Shown: positions 20,669 through 31,248 of the stretch, in pieces
How the letters are laid out: each line of letters begins with the position of its first letter
Position numbering within the stretch: position 1 is the stretch's first letter
Assembly: GCF_042100115.1 (NCBI RefSeq)
Contig: NC_091274.1
Span: 2,790,001 to 2,854,000, forward strand
Origin: Alternaria dauci
Lineage: Eukaryota > Ascomycota > Dothideomycetes > Pleosporales > Pleosporaceae
Reading direction: 5' to 3'
Length of the DNA: 64,000 nucleotides
Made by a program: the position numbers and the translations under genes
Notes under the pieces: model-generated
Databases searched by the model: none
What the model was told of the DNA's origin: nothing
The model's input: only the letters and a program-made list of their open reading frames with translations

Positions 20669-23600
20669 ATGCCGTATCCTCGACAGACTGCCCACAATTC
20701 GTTCAGGCGCACGCCCTCGCCAACACCTTCGCCACTTCGAGCTCTCACTGCGGCCCCGCTGGCCCTCTACGACTTCCCCTCACCATACGTGGACACTGCA
20801 AACGAGCATAATGCAGCCTCGATTAATCAGAGTGAGAGAGCCCCCAACCGGTTTGTAGTTTGCCGCTAAACATATCAGCAGATGCAACTGGCCACACAGC
20901 CACTCTGCGCCCGCAGCAAGCAGTACCTTCACTCAATGCATTCACGCAACTTTACCAGCCGGTCAGCGATGGCTCGGCCAGCGATCCCCAAACCACCGAG
21001 ACCTCGCCTTGCGGTACATGCCCCAAGCCCTTCAACGACATGTATACCGTCAACATGAAGTGTTCATGGAAGAGATACAAGAACTTCAGAGACCATTTGC
21101 TCAGGTTATCAGCCGATTACAAGGCAAGCAAGAAAAGCGAAGCCCGGCGGCCGCCTGCCATCATCTGTGTGCAGGATCCACCACCCCACATCGCCTATCA
21201 CAAGATCTCCGGTTACCGTTGCGAGTTTCACATTCGCCAGCATCTGAAGCCGGCCGATTACCCGTTCTTGTACAGTTTATCAGGACAATTGACTCATCTT
21301 GACAAGAAGAAGGCGAAGAGAGTGGCAAAGGCAGCACAAGTTCATCAGGTGACTCTGTCGACTATCGATCTAGGTGTGCGGAGGGCCAACGAGAGTGTAG
21401 TGTCGCAACTAAGGGAAGAGAGTACAGCCCTCAGTTTCAAGAGGCTGGCTGATCTTATGGGCTTACGACAAGTCGCATTCTTCATACGCGATGATGTACC
21501 GAAGAGGGATACACGCGTCATCCCCCATCGCGGCTTCAACGAACCATACGCCGCCACGCTCGAAGTCGATACCCAGTCAGGCACACTCTGCATGCACAAC
21601 ATGTACAACCACGAGAAGAAGATTAACATAGCAGAGTTGAAGGAGCAATGTATGCAGTCGGACAATGACATGCTTGTTGGGGATTCCAACCTGCATCACA
21701 AACTCTGGGGCGGGAATATCGTTGCCGTCGCAGCTTCAACAGACGCGTTGTCTTCTCAACTAGCTGCAGCCTTGCAAGAGACTGGTATGCAGACCTGTTT
21801 GTCATCTGGGACCATCACGTATGCTCCTGGGCTCCGGACGACCTCAGCACGCAAAACCTCGATTGACATTGTCTTTTCCAGCACGTGTCTACGACCACGC
21901 ATCCATGACTGCGCTCCCATCGAAGTCAGAGGATATGAATCTGACCACGCTGTCATCAAAATGTCTATTGATTTGGAGCCAAGTTCTGCTCCACCTAGAG
22001 CCCGAAAGCTCTACGAGGAGATCGACCATGCCTTCAAACAAGACCTCATCACACGCATCAAGAGTTTTGTGCGACGTCCCAGCGACTTGGTTGTTGAGTA
22101 TGGTGCGCACGTTGTTCAATGTATCGCTGGTGCAGAAGAGCTTGTACCTACCCAGCGTACCATTGCGCGAGTAAAGCCTCCAACCCCCGAGCACTTTGCG
22201 CAGAAGCTTGAGATCGAGCGCAAAGCATTGCTAGCGCTGGAAAGGAGACCAACCGCCGAGAACGTGAAGCGTTTCGAGGAAGCCAGGCGGGATCTCGATA
22301 AAGACATCGCTGCAGAGAGCAGGAAGTCCTTCCGTGATGGAGTGGATCGCTCATCCGAGAAATTGCGGTGGCGCCACTATACCTGGGCCCGGCACGCTCA
22401 AACATGGAATCAACCTCAACAAGCGCCCACTATGCCCGTTCTCCAAGTCGGCGACAAAACCTTCATGACGATCGAAGAGAAAGCCAACTTGTACGCCCAC
22501 ACCATTTGGCCGGAAGTTCGCAATCACACAGATGGTGACGCTAGCTCGCCGACCTTGCCACATTTCCATCCACGGGAGCAATTATCATGCAATCAGTTCG
22601 TCACAGAGAAAGAGGTACTTGGCACCATAAAGGACCTATCGGATCATAAAGCACCCGGTTCCGATCGAATTAGTAACGAACTGCTGAAAACCTGCGCCAA
22701 GGAACTCGCGCCAATTTTGGCAGACCTCTTTACCGATATGTTCATACAGAGTGTCCACCTCAAGGAGTTCAAGCACGCCATTACCACCCTGCTACTCAAG
22801 TCAGGGAAGCATCCAGCTCTCCCGAAGAGCTATCGGCCTGTTGCACTGCTTTCTTGTCTAGGAAAGGTTTTTGAGAAGTTGATTGCGAATCGCTTCAGAT
22901 ATCTTGCCGAGACTCACAACCTGCTTCCAAATTTGCAGTTTGGGGCTCCTGGCCGTGATACGACGAAAGCGTTGCAAGCAATTCTCAGCCCAGTCTATAC
23001 GGGCTGGTGCACAAAGCAAAAGACAACGATATTGAGCCTCGACATCACGGGCGCTTTCGATCGTGTCAACCGAGCAAAGCTGCTTCAGATTCTCGTGGAC
23101 AAAGGCATTCCTGATTGGCTTGTTCGCTTGACTGCTTCGTTTCTCTCAGAACGAAGTACCACACTGAATATGCTTGGAACCATGTCGGAGCCGTTCTGGG
23201 TCGACATTGGCATACCCCAAGGAAGTCCTCTTTCACCTATCCTGTTTCTCTTCTCCGCTGGCGATCTACACTCGCTTTTCGGAAAGAAGGATTACATCCT
23301 GTCCAATGCTAAAGTCCACTGCTTCGCCTACGTCGACGATACCTATCTTATGGTAACCTCTCCCACATACGAGAAGAACATCGAGATCCTCGAGGATATG
23401 CACGCCAAGGTTCTCCGTTGGGCAGAGGATAACGGATACGAATTCGGTGCACACAAATACTCGCTCATGCACTTTCGCAGTCATCATAAAGCGCCAGTGT
23501 GTACTCTACTTCCGAACAACATTCCGAATTTCGGTGAAGGCCGTGACGTGACCGACCCAGTTCTGAGGACTGATACAGAACCAATGAACATCCTCGGTGT

Positions 23601-24780
23601 TTTAGTCGGCCCTCGACTACGTTGGGATCAGCATATCACCGCTATCGAAGAAAAGGTTGGGCATAAACTTCGTGCCCTTTTGCGCATTACTGGATCCACA
23701 TGGGGAAGGTCTCTCCATGACATGCGCGAACTGCATCGCACCACCATCATTCCTATCATTACCTATGGATGCGGAGCCTGGTACGTCAATGTCACCGGCG
23801 AGCGCAGTAAATGGAACATTCCCAAGTGTCTCGTCAAGCGACTCCAAGATTTACAATACTCTTGCTTGATGCAGATGTCTGGAGCTTTCCATAAAACTGG
23901 AAGGAAGATCCTTGAAAAGGAACTCTTCATCGATCCCATTCAAGTCACTCTCGCAAGACTGTCCATTGCGCACCGTGTCCGTTGCTACTACGATGACGTC
24001 AGCGCTCATTGTCGGCTGGCACAGTTGGAGCGGCACAGGAGGGAACAGGTGAAGGACCACCCTTACCAGATCCTGGACCGAGAGGCCTGCAGTGTTGAGC
24101 GAGCCGCACTGGCGTTTCTTTGTCAAAGAAAGTCCAACGAATAGGCCGAGAGAGACTGGGCGAACCGTGACAAGCGTGGGAGAGCCATCAAAGTGTACCT
24201 CCAGCAATGGGCATCCTGCCAGAGTCAATATATCTGGGACGAATACCGCAACTCGCGACTCCTTCGCGGCAAGCGGGTTTGTCCAGCGTTGGATAGCGAC
24301 TTTCACGCCGAATGGGACGATCGAAGCCTTGCATGCTACAAAGGCCTGACGCGTCCTCAAAGCACAATGCTTCTACACATCCGGACTTCCTTCATTGGTC
24401 TCAACTCCCACCTGTACTCGATCAATGTAATTTCTTCTCCTCGTCTTACATCAGTCAACTTGGCTAACATATCTGCATAGTGCTCGGGGACTGAGTACTG
24501 TCCTTGCCTTCGCGAGCGGCAAACGGCAAAACATCTCCTCTTGGACTGCACTCTGCTATCCGAACAACGTGGCGCTTTGGTGAATGCGATTGGTCACCTC
24601 AACCTCCCGGACATGTTGACCAAGGACGCTTTCGAAACGACACGCTGGGCGGTCATGCACTTTGGCATTCCGCAATGGCATCTGGCTAAGACCGATGCGC
24701 AACGATGGAAAGTTCCTGAGCGCAAGGAGAAGAAGAAGAAGAAGCGTAGACCACGTCAAGGCGCTGGAGGTCACTGTTGA
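20669..24780 (+). pseudogene. LINE-type endonuclease/reverse transcriptase gene with spliceosomal introns and one nonsense codon
   Basis: Exons 20669-20831, 20879-24426 and 24481-24780 splice into one frame of 1337 codons, broken only by TAG at 24142-24144. The introns are canonical: GTGAGA...CTAAAC...CAG (47 bases) and GTAATT...GGCTAAC...TAG (54 bases). The N-terminal half is an APE-type endonuclease (GDSNLHHKLWGG, SIDIVFSS, ESDHAVIKM). The reverse transcriptase carries SYRPVALLSCLGKVFEK, LSLDITGAFDRVN, GIPQGSPLSP and the catalytic YVDD box. After the stop the same frame continues (AERDWANRDKRGR, then KGLTRPQSTMLLHIRT) to the CPC...H...C zinc motif of LINE C-termini, completed by splicing. 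No RNase H domain lies between. The TAG could be a CAG-to-TAG change, or could be spliced out with 24049-24144. A strict reading is a recently inactivated or domesticated Tad-like LINE gene. Confidence 0.8.
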
Positions 24781-25039
24781 GGCCCATCAGTAGTTAGTGG
24801 TCGGCTTAGTGAGGCCCATGAACGAGATCACCAATCAATCCTCTTCGACTTCTGTCACGCACTATTCCTTCCTCAATCAGTTATCGCGCTCCACCAGTTC
24901 CTCCGCTACATCTTTTCTACTGCGACAGCCTCTTTGCCACGTTACGCCATCCATTTTGATGCCACTTCTTCTACCACAATCCTCGATGCACTACGACACA
25001 CCTTCCATCACGACACCTTCGACTTTGACACATCTTTCG

Positions 25040-25690
25040 CGACGATAGGTTCTCCCCCTCCTCCCCCTCCTCCTCCTCGCCGTCCTCCTTCTCCTCTGCC
25101 TTCTTATCTGACTCACCTTTCCCCACGACTATCCTTTTACTACGACTCGCCTTTCACCACGACACTTCCTCCGACGACATCTTCTTCTACAACGCCTTCT
25201 TCTGCAACACCGTCTCCTACGACTGTTCTTCTTCCTCCATCTCTTCCAACGACACCTCTTTTGCGATAACTTTTCCTCGATCTCTTCCCACGACACCTCT
25301 TCCCAGGACTCTCTTCCGACAACACCTCCTCCCAGTATTCTCTTCCTCATCTGCCTCTTCCAACGACGCCTCTTTTGCGACCTTCTCCTGCGACACCTTC
25401 TCCTCTATCTGCTCCAACGACACCTCCTCTTGCGACACACCATCCGGCGATGCCTCTTTAGAAGATGCTTTCTTCTACAGCACCTTCTCTCGCCACACCT
25501 CTCCTCCATCTCTCGCAACACCCCTTCATCTCTCCCTACGACACCGCTTCTCTGTCTCTATCGGCGACATTCTCTTTTGCAACTCCTCCTCCTGCGACAC
25601 ATTCTCTCATCTCTCACCACGACAACCCGTTTTCGTTACCCGCTCCGCTCTCTCCACCAAGGGAGCCTTCACAACAATGCCGAATCTTGA
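25040..25690. repeat. Pyrimidine-rich degenerate repeat tract
   Basis: The plus strand is strongly pyrimidine-rich and built from irregular variants of CGACACCTCTTCC and TCCTCCTCC. The purine-rich complement yields long Lys/Arg/Glu frames on the minus strand that are composition artefacts. Confidence 0.7.
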
Positions 25691-26514
25691 GCTTTCTCTA
25701 TAGCGCGGACGAATCCCTGCAGCAAGCGCCTCCCACCTCCGGCTGTCCTCGACTTAGGTGCCCGTATTCACAGCCTAGCACTACCTTTTTGGCCTTCTCA
25801 CCATATCTACATTCATATATGTGTCCTCATTCCACAGTGTTGTAGCCTTCTCAGCGCCACCAGCGGTTACAGCTTTGTTGCTGTCGTCGCACCCACATCT
25901 ATGGCTAGTTACGCCTTGATATTGGTTCAGCACACTAGTGCTGCTACAGTGTTATCTCAGCTCAGCTAGAGCTCTATCAAAAGCATCCTCCCCCCCGGGC
26001 CTTAGGGATGGGGCCTACAGTGTCATCTCATATTGCGTTGTAAGTTCTCCCTACTCACCGCTGGACGGCTCTCATTAACATGATGTGACAGGCCAAGAAA
26101 TTTTGAAACTAAGCCTGAACTGGTACTGCCGACACCCATCCAGTTGGCGAGTGAATACTAACATTGCTTGCCTTGTAGTCCTAGCGTATTCGGAAGTCTC
26201 TTTTTGCCCACAACACCTCTCCGTCCATCCCCCACATCACGCCGTATGCACACCCACATCCTGGATTCTTATCGACCTCGACTGACCTGATGGAGCAGCT
26301 GCACCGCCTCGACGTCCCCACCATCACGATCACTGCTGACACTACCCAGAGATTGAGGTAGGCAGTTCTCACCCGGTCAATGGACAAACGCTCAGCTAAT
26401 GCTAGCAGAAGCTCCATCGCATCACGGCAATCACATTTCAAGAGCGCAAGGTACGGACACTGTCTCGTTTCGTTGACCAGAATCTCCACTGACTTTGGAA
26501 GCAGCACCGCCGCC

Positions 26515-26570
26515 ATCACGGCAATCACGGCAATCACGGTCACGGTCACGGTCACGATTACGATTACAAT
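26515..26570. repeat. Hexanucleotide microsatellite
   Basis: Runs of ATCACGGCA followed by GGTCACGGTCACG and GATTACGATTAC form a short array of 6- and 9-base units. In one plus-strand frame it reads as a His/Gly-rich run, in another as Ile/Thr-Val/Thr. Confidence 0.7.
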
Positions 26571-26715
26571 TCCCTTCGAGCGGCTACGAAGCCCATACAT
26601 GTACGCGATTCTTGACAACTCCACCTTTCCAGTTCTCTGCTTACTCAAGCAGTAGCAGTACCGTCGCCTAAACTCCTCCGCAGCCGCTACGCACCTGAGT
26701 ACGTCATTCCCGAAG

Positions 26716-28212
26716 ATGCCGCACTCTCAAACCCTTGCTCACTCAAGCAGCAGATCCCATCGCGTCGTGTCCCGAGCCTTCCACATCGTCGTCGTCGTTG
26801 TCGAATCGATCGTCAGCCGTGAGTATCCCTCGATCATGTCGCTCTCGTACCGATCATTGACATTGCACAAGGTACCTACTCGATACGATCACAAGATGGG
26901 GATGAGCTGGCCGAGGACCCACCACAGCCATCCATCGTAGTCGTAAGCAGCCGCATTCGACTTGTGCGATCATGGCTAACTTGTCTTAGCCCGCTCATGA
27001 CCATCTTGACATACGCCTCTTGCTCTATCGTGAGCGTGCCCCCAGCCGCTATCATGTCACTCAGCTTCTCGATGCGAACGTTCTGCTCTACAGCAACAGA
27101 TGACCTCGCTTCTGTGTTTATCCCGGTGCTGGCCAGCAAAGCGACGCTGCCCAGGCGAACAAGAGGTACATCTCAAACTCCGCTTGTCTTACTAAGGCTA
27201 ACATCTTAGTCACGGCAAACGGGCCATCCGTGTGGAAGAGAATTTCATATTGGTCCTCAGTGGTATCATCCGACAAGTTCAGAGAGGAGAGGCAGGCGTC
27301 CAGGAAGGGGCTCAAGACACCATGAGGCTTGAGATCATCGTAGTTCAAGCTGATTTGAGTATGTGCTTCCACTCCTTTTGGCTTCTTCACTAATCACTGT
27401 CAGTCCTTGGTGTACCAGTGCTTTGCGTCTGCGTCGGTGTCGACGTTGAGTGCCGTCTGCAACTCCAGGAATGGCCGCTCGACGCGTGAGTTCAACCATG
27501 AACGTGGCCAGAGAACTCTTTCGCTAACGAGCATCCTTTGCAGCCATGACGCGATCGCACGTCACAAGGCGCATGGTGTTGAAGAAGGTGTTTCTCTTTG
27601 GTGGTAAGCTTCGGGATGGAGGTGAGTCTGGGTACCTGAAGTGTTCGCTTGAACCTCGGGCTGACCCGCACCAAGTGTTGAAGTGGAAGTTGAGAAATGG
27701 AAATTTGAAGAGGCAAGACAAAGGCCACCCCTCATCCATGACACCCTCGCTGACTGACCAACCAGCAGTTGCTCAAATATTTCTTCATTCTCGAGTACCA
27801 TGGTTGCGAGCCTGGATGCGAGCCATGGACCATGGTTTGGTACATCATGTCCTCCTTGTCGTCAAACCACAGTGCGCTGATGCGTGTCCAGAAAACTCCT
27901 CTTCTCCCCAACGTCGCCGCGACTTTCCAGAACCGCCTGAGTAAGGTTCCCGTCCCAGCTGATCGACACACGGGTTACTAACCCATGTCCAGAGTTCAGG
28001 GCTTTGGCTTCAACCCATCTATTGTCGAATGTGAGTTCTCAACGCCGCGCTTCGTCTTTTTTCAACTTCCCTCGCTAACGATCCTTCCAGATATACAGCT
28101 GCATACAGTGAAACCAGGTGTTTGGGAAACACACCTTTACCGCGATTTATCACAGTGTCTTTCAACAGTGTTGTGCTTGCGTCTTTTACCAGCACGTTTA
28201 TCATTTGAATAG
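26716..28212 (+). other. Intron-dense candidate gene or decaying gene (frame not closed)
   Basis: Seven plus-strand segments look like fungal introns: 26819-26871, 26943-26989 (GGCTAAC...CTTAG), 27166-27209 (GGCTAAC...CTTAG), 27359-27403 (GTATGT...CACTAATC...CAG), 27486-27543 (GTGAGT...CGCTAAC...GCAG), 27941-27992 (GTAAGG...TTACTAAC...CCAG) and 28031-28090 (GTGAGT...CGCTAAC...CCAG). Exons between them share one frame from about 26.7 to 27.5 kb, giving protein-like text such as YSIRSQDGDELAEDPPQPS and HGKRAIRVEENFILVLSG, but a TGA at 27101-27103 interrupts it. Beyond 27.5 kb the frame cannot be carried into the last exons (VQGFGFNPSIVEY) without a shift. Extra introns at 27622-27675 and a GC-AG one at 27713-27768 are possible. 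No family is recognised. It may be a pseudogene, a non-coding spliced transcript, or a gene I have mis-spliced. Confidence 0.4.
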
Positions 28213-29318
28213 AAAAGTCCCACCCAAACCTCCAACAACAAACCTGAGTGATGTGGTGCATGTGTTGTAATTCGCGTCATCTCGGCGTCGCACAGCCTTT
28301 GCACCCGACACCGACACGAGCCCTGCAACTTTAGCCTCCCAGCAGACCCAAAGGCAACATGTATTTCGTGTTGGTAGCTGTTGAGGGATCGTCCCAGGAT
28401 TTACACAGCGCCAAGTCGGCACACCCCTCACACCCGACATTAGATCGCAGCAATCCGGGTGGAGGGCGGCAGGCGTCGACGGCCATTGGTTGCAGTCGTC
28501 GAAGATCTTCGGGCGACCCGTTTCGCAGATGTTTTCCTGTACCCAGCCGCCGGTCTTCTCGACCCTCCTTTCCAGACACCTTTACACGACTTACTCACTT
28601 TAAACCTCACTGCGACACACATTACACACTGATTTCTTTGTATGCAGCCTTACAGCACGATAGTGACTGCGACTGCGGCCATAGCGCACTTTAAGGGCTG
28701 TTGTATAAGCTTCTTGGAGTTGCACCAGCAAATCCAGGCCAAAGATCTTACCCGCGAAGTTGCTATGATAAGTGAATCGCGATGCTTCCATTCCACCCTT
28801 CGGGATCCAAGCTTTGGCTAGCGAAGGGACTAAATCCACTCAGCGAGACTCTACAGCATTACCCTTTCTAAAACTTGGAACCTGAGCACCAGATACCTGG
28901 GTATTGAGCTGTATGTGCGCTGTGCAGTGGTTCCTGCGGTTGTGCACCATGTTTGTCGAGGAATAGGGTTATGGACACACCTGTATATACCTAGGTATGG
29001 TCACGTATAGATGGTGGCGACGGTAAGTCGCTCATCGTCTATGGGTAATTACCGTACCATGGGTGCGATGGCGTGAACCATGGTATTGCTTCGCGATGTT
29101 TTTTTGAGTCGAAGGTGAGGCCATGTTTGTGGAATATTGTAGCCAGTGAGCGTCTTCCCACAAGAATGCTGACCCGCGGCATGTATGCCGGGACGCCTGG
29201 TACATACCCCACATTCACGTGAGCTGGCTGCTGCCTTCGATCCCTAGAAATATAAAGGTTCCTTTGCAGCACACCTCAACCGCTATCCCCGGACGATCGC
29301 CGTAACACCACGACAAGC
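28213..29318. other. Intergenic, no gene seen
   Basis: Short frames occur on both strands near 28.3-28.7 kb without domains or splice sites that join them. The last few hundred bases are likely the promoter of the LPxELR gene. Confidence 0.4.
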
Positions 29319-30881
29319 ATGGCAGACTTTTACAGCCTTCCCCGCGAGCTTCGGGACCACGTTTACAAATTCTACTTCGAGGTCGACGACGGCTATACAT
29401 ACAACTCCTCGACTAGAAAGCTTACGACTGCAAGTGGGCAACCTATCGAATTAGCCCTTAGGTTCGTGAGTAGACTTATCCGAGACGAAACTCGTGGACT
29501 AGCACTAGAGCTCAATACGCTTCACTTCTCATCGGATTACGACTATTCACTTCAAGAGAGAGCCGGCCACTTCAATGCTCTACTGGGTATTGTTGCAGAA
29601 CGGAAGACTTACTACTTACTCTGGAAAGCCGCGCCTTCAGGTTGCCTCGACGATACAATATATGCCCATGTCGAAGCATGGTATCCCCAATACACGCCTC
29701 TGATCCAAACGTTAAAGACACCAACTTATCTCGAATATCAGGTGAGCAAGTTGTGGAAGGAAACGCCCTCAAGGTCGCGTCAATTTGTTGCGTCAACCCT
29801 CAACGCCATCGCCGCGCATCCGCGATTTCCAAAATCGACGGAAAACGCACCGTTGTGGGCACCACGGAGAACGGGATCTGATGATCCCAGGAAGGTCATA
29901 GCTTACGACTGCAGGCCATGGAAAATTCCAACCGAAGAGGATATCATGACCATGAAGCATGTTATAGGACCAGAAAACAAAATCAATGGCCACCGGTGCG
30001 TTGGATATCTGTATCACGATCGATTGAAGTACCAATTCTCGGCAGCGAGCGTCGCGATATCCTTCCTAGACTCCCTGTCTCTCGACTCACAACTTCAGAT
30101 TCGTAAAGTTGTATTACATGAAGAAAACGCGGCCGTAGCTTGGCCCGAGTGTCATGCGCAGGGCTTGATTCCGTTCTGTCAACGCAACCCAAAGCTACGA
30201 ATTGAGCGAAGGGTCGATCTCTGGAAAGCGATACTACCAGCCGCTTCGTACCCCTTGATCAACAACGATGATCTTCCCCCTGCAGATCTCCACCGAATCA
30301 GGGTTGATCGTGTGCGGGCGGACTCCATCAGCGCAGGGCTTGGCACCCCGGATTGCATTGACAGCTGGATCATGGAGGCAGTGTCTCTACGTTCTCATGG
30401 GATGCCACCTCAATCCTTCCGCCTGGTCATAGACGGTGACCTGACTCCGACACAGTCTACATGTGTCTTCGATGTGGTCAAGCGCCATGCTGCATGGCAA
30501 ACCGCCTTTGAAGCGTGCCTAGCCAATCGTAAGATCTGGCCGTCTCCTCCAAAGTGGCACGAAGTAAGAGAAAGGGAGGTATACATCATGAATGGGTTTC
30601 CGGAAGCTTTGCGCGCTATGACGAAGGGCCAATCACCAGTTAGTTGCAACTTTGACATTGGCCAAATGTCGGATACGGAGTCGCTCGTCGTTGAGCAGGG
30701 CCACACATGGACCTTACGGAAGTGGGATGTTAAGTGGAGAGCTACTGCGCCGGCTGACGTCGACACTGATGTGCCTTCGCGCAGCTGGGTTGACCTTCAA
30801 CGCGAGAACCTGCTACCACCGAACTCAACTCCCTTAATTGGTCCGATGAGACTTAATCCTGGGCTTATTATCATACCTTAG
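29319..30881 (+). CDS. LPxELR-type F-box-like hypothetical protein
   Basis: A single exon of 520 codons. The N-terminus, FYSLPRELRDHVYKFYF, is the short F-box-like start common to a large expanded group of proteins in Dothideomycetes. It is followed by LALRFVSRLIRDE, the usual second helix. The rest is mixed alpha/beta with no motif I can name and no signal peptide or membrane segment. Proteins of this kind are assumed to be adaptors by analogy with F-box proteins, but direct evidence is lacking for most. The last codons (GPMRLNPGLIIIP) are hydrophobic. The start is the first ATG, 12 bases into an ACAAGC context without upstream in-frame ATG. Confidence 0.75.
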   Translation: MADFYSLPRELRDHVYKFYFEVDDGYTYNSSTRKLTTASGQPIELALRFVSRLIRDETRGLALELNTLHFSSDYDYSLQERAGHFNALLGIVAERKTYYLLWKAAPSGCLDDTIYAHVEAWYPQYTPLIQTLKTPTYLEYQVSKLWKETPSRSRQFVASTLNAIAAHPRFPKSTENAPLWAPRRTGSDDPRKVIAYDCRPWKIPTEEDIMTMKHVIGPENKINGHRCVGYLYHDRLKYQFSAASVAISFLDSLSLDSQLQIRKVVLHEENAAVAWPECHAQGLIPFCQRNPKLRIERRVDLWKAILPAASYPLINNDDLPPADLHRIRVDRVRADSISAGLGTPDCIDSWIMEAVSLRSHGMPPQSFRLVIDGDLTPTQSTCVFDVVKRHAAWQTAFEACLANRKIWPSPPKWHEVREREVYIMNGFPEALRAMTKGQSPVSCNFDIGQMSDTESLVVEQGHTWTLRKWDVKWRATAPADVDTDVPSRSWVDLQRENLLPPNSTPLIGPMRLNPGLIIIP

Positions 30882-31248
30882 TATATAGAGATGCCCTTTT
30901 TCGTGTCTTAGATCGACGCTAGACTGAATACAAACCACTCTCACTTTATATGGTCGTCCTCGACAGCAGAAACCCCGTGACTTCAAACAAAGATAGGGAT
31001 CTACACATGTGAAGCATCAGCTAGTATAGCAGCAGCAGCCTTAGACACTGCGTGCTAATCACTTACATTGGCCTTTCTACGCGCCATTCCTGGTGCTAGA
31101 CCAGCTCCGATTCTGCGGGCTAGGTAGCATCTCAGCAGGAGCGCATATCTCAACATTGTGGTATATTAAGACCTCGAACGAGCCCTATCACGCTCCTGTA
31201 AAAGTAGAGATCGATCGCTGTAGCTGTCTAACCAGCCCACCTTTCAAC
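30882..31248. other. Convergent intergenic region
   Basis: This gap between two genes that end towards each other holds only their 3' regions as far as I can see. Confidence 0.4.

Larger units (their letters stand above)
24781..26715. other. Low-complexity region, no certain gene
   Basis: The first kilobase is dominated by pyrimidine-rich irregular repeats. Beyond 25.8 kb the DNA is ordinary. Intron-like signals such as GTAGGC...CAGCTAATG...GCAG near 26358-26408 suggest that exons of the stretch that follows may begin around 26.1 kb, but no continuous frame results. Confidence 0.35.

Noticed and set aside
25129..25438. Minus-strand frames rich in Arg, Lys and Glu
   Set aside because: They are the complement of the pyrimidine-rich repeat tract; composition alone explains them.
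26181..26648. Minus-strand frame of 155 codons with a Val/Ile/Thr run
   Set aside because: The hydrophobic run is only the microsatellite at 26515-26570 translated; no domain or splice support.
26876..27390. Two minus-strand frames with protein-like text (for example VEQNVRIEKLSDMIAAGGTL and LNYDDLKPHGVLSPFLDA)
   Set aside because: They overlap five strong plus-strand introns and could not be joined by minus-strand splice sites in frame; probably antisense shadows, though this is not certain.
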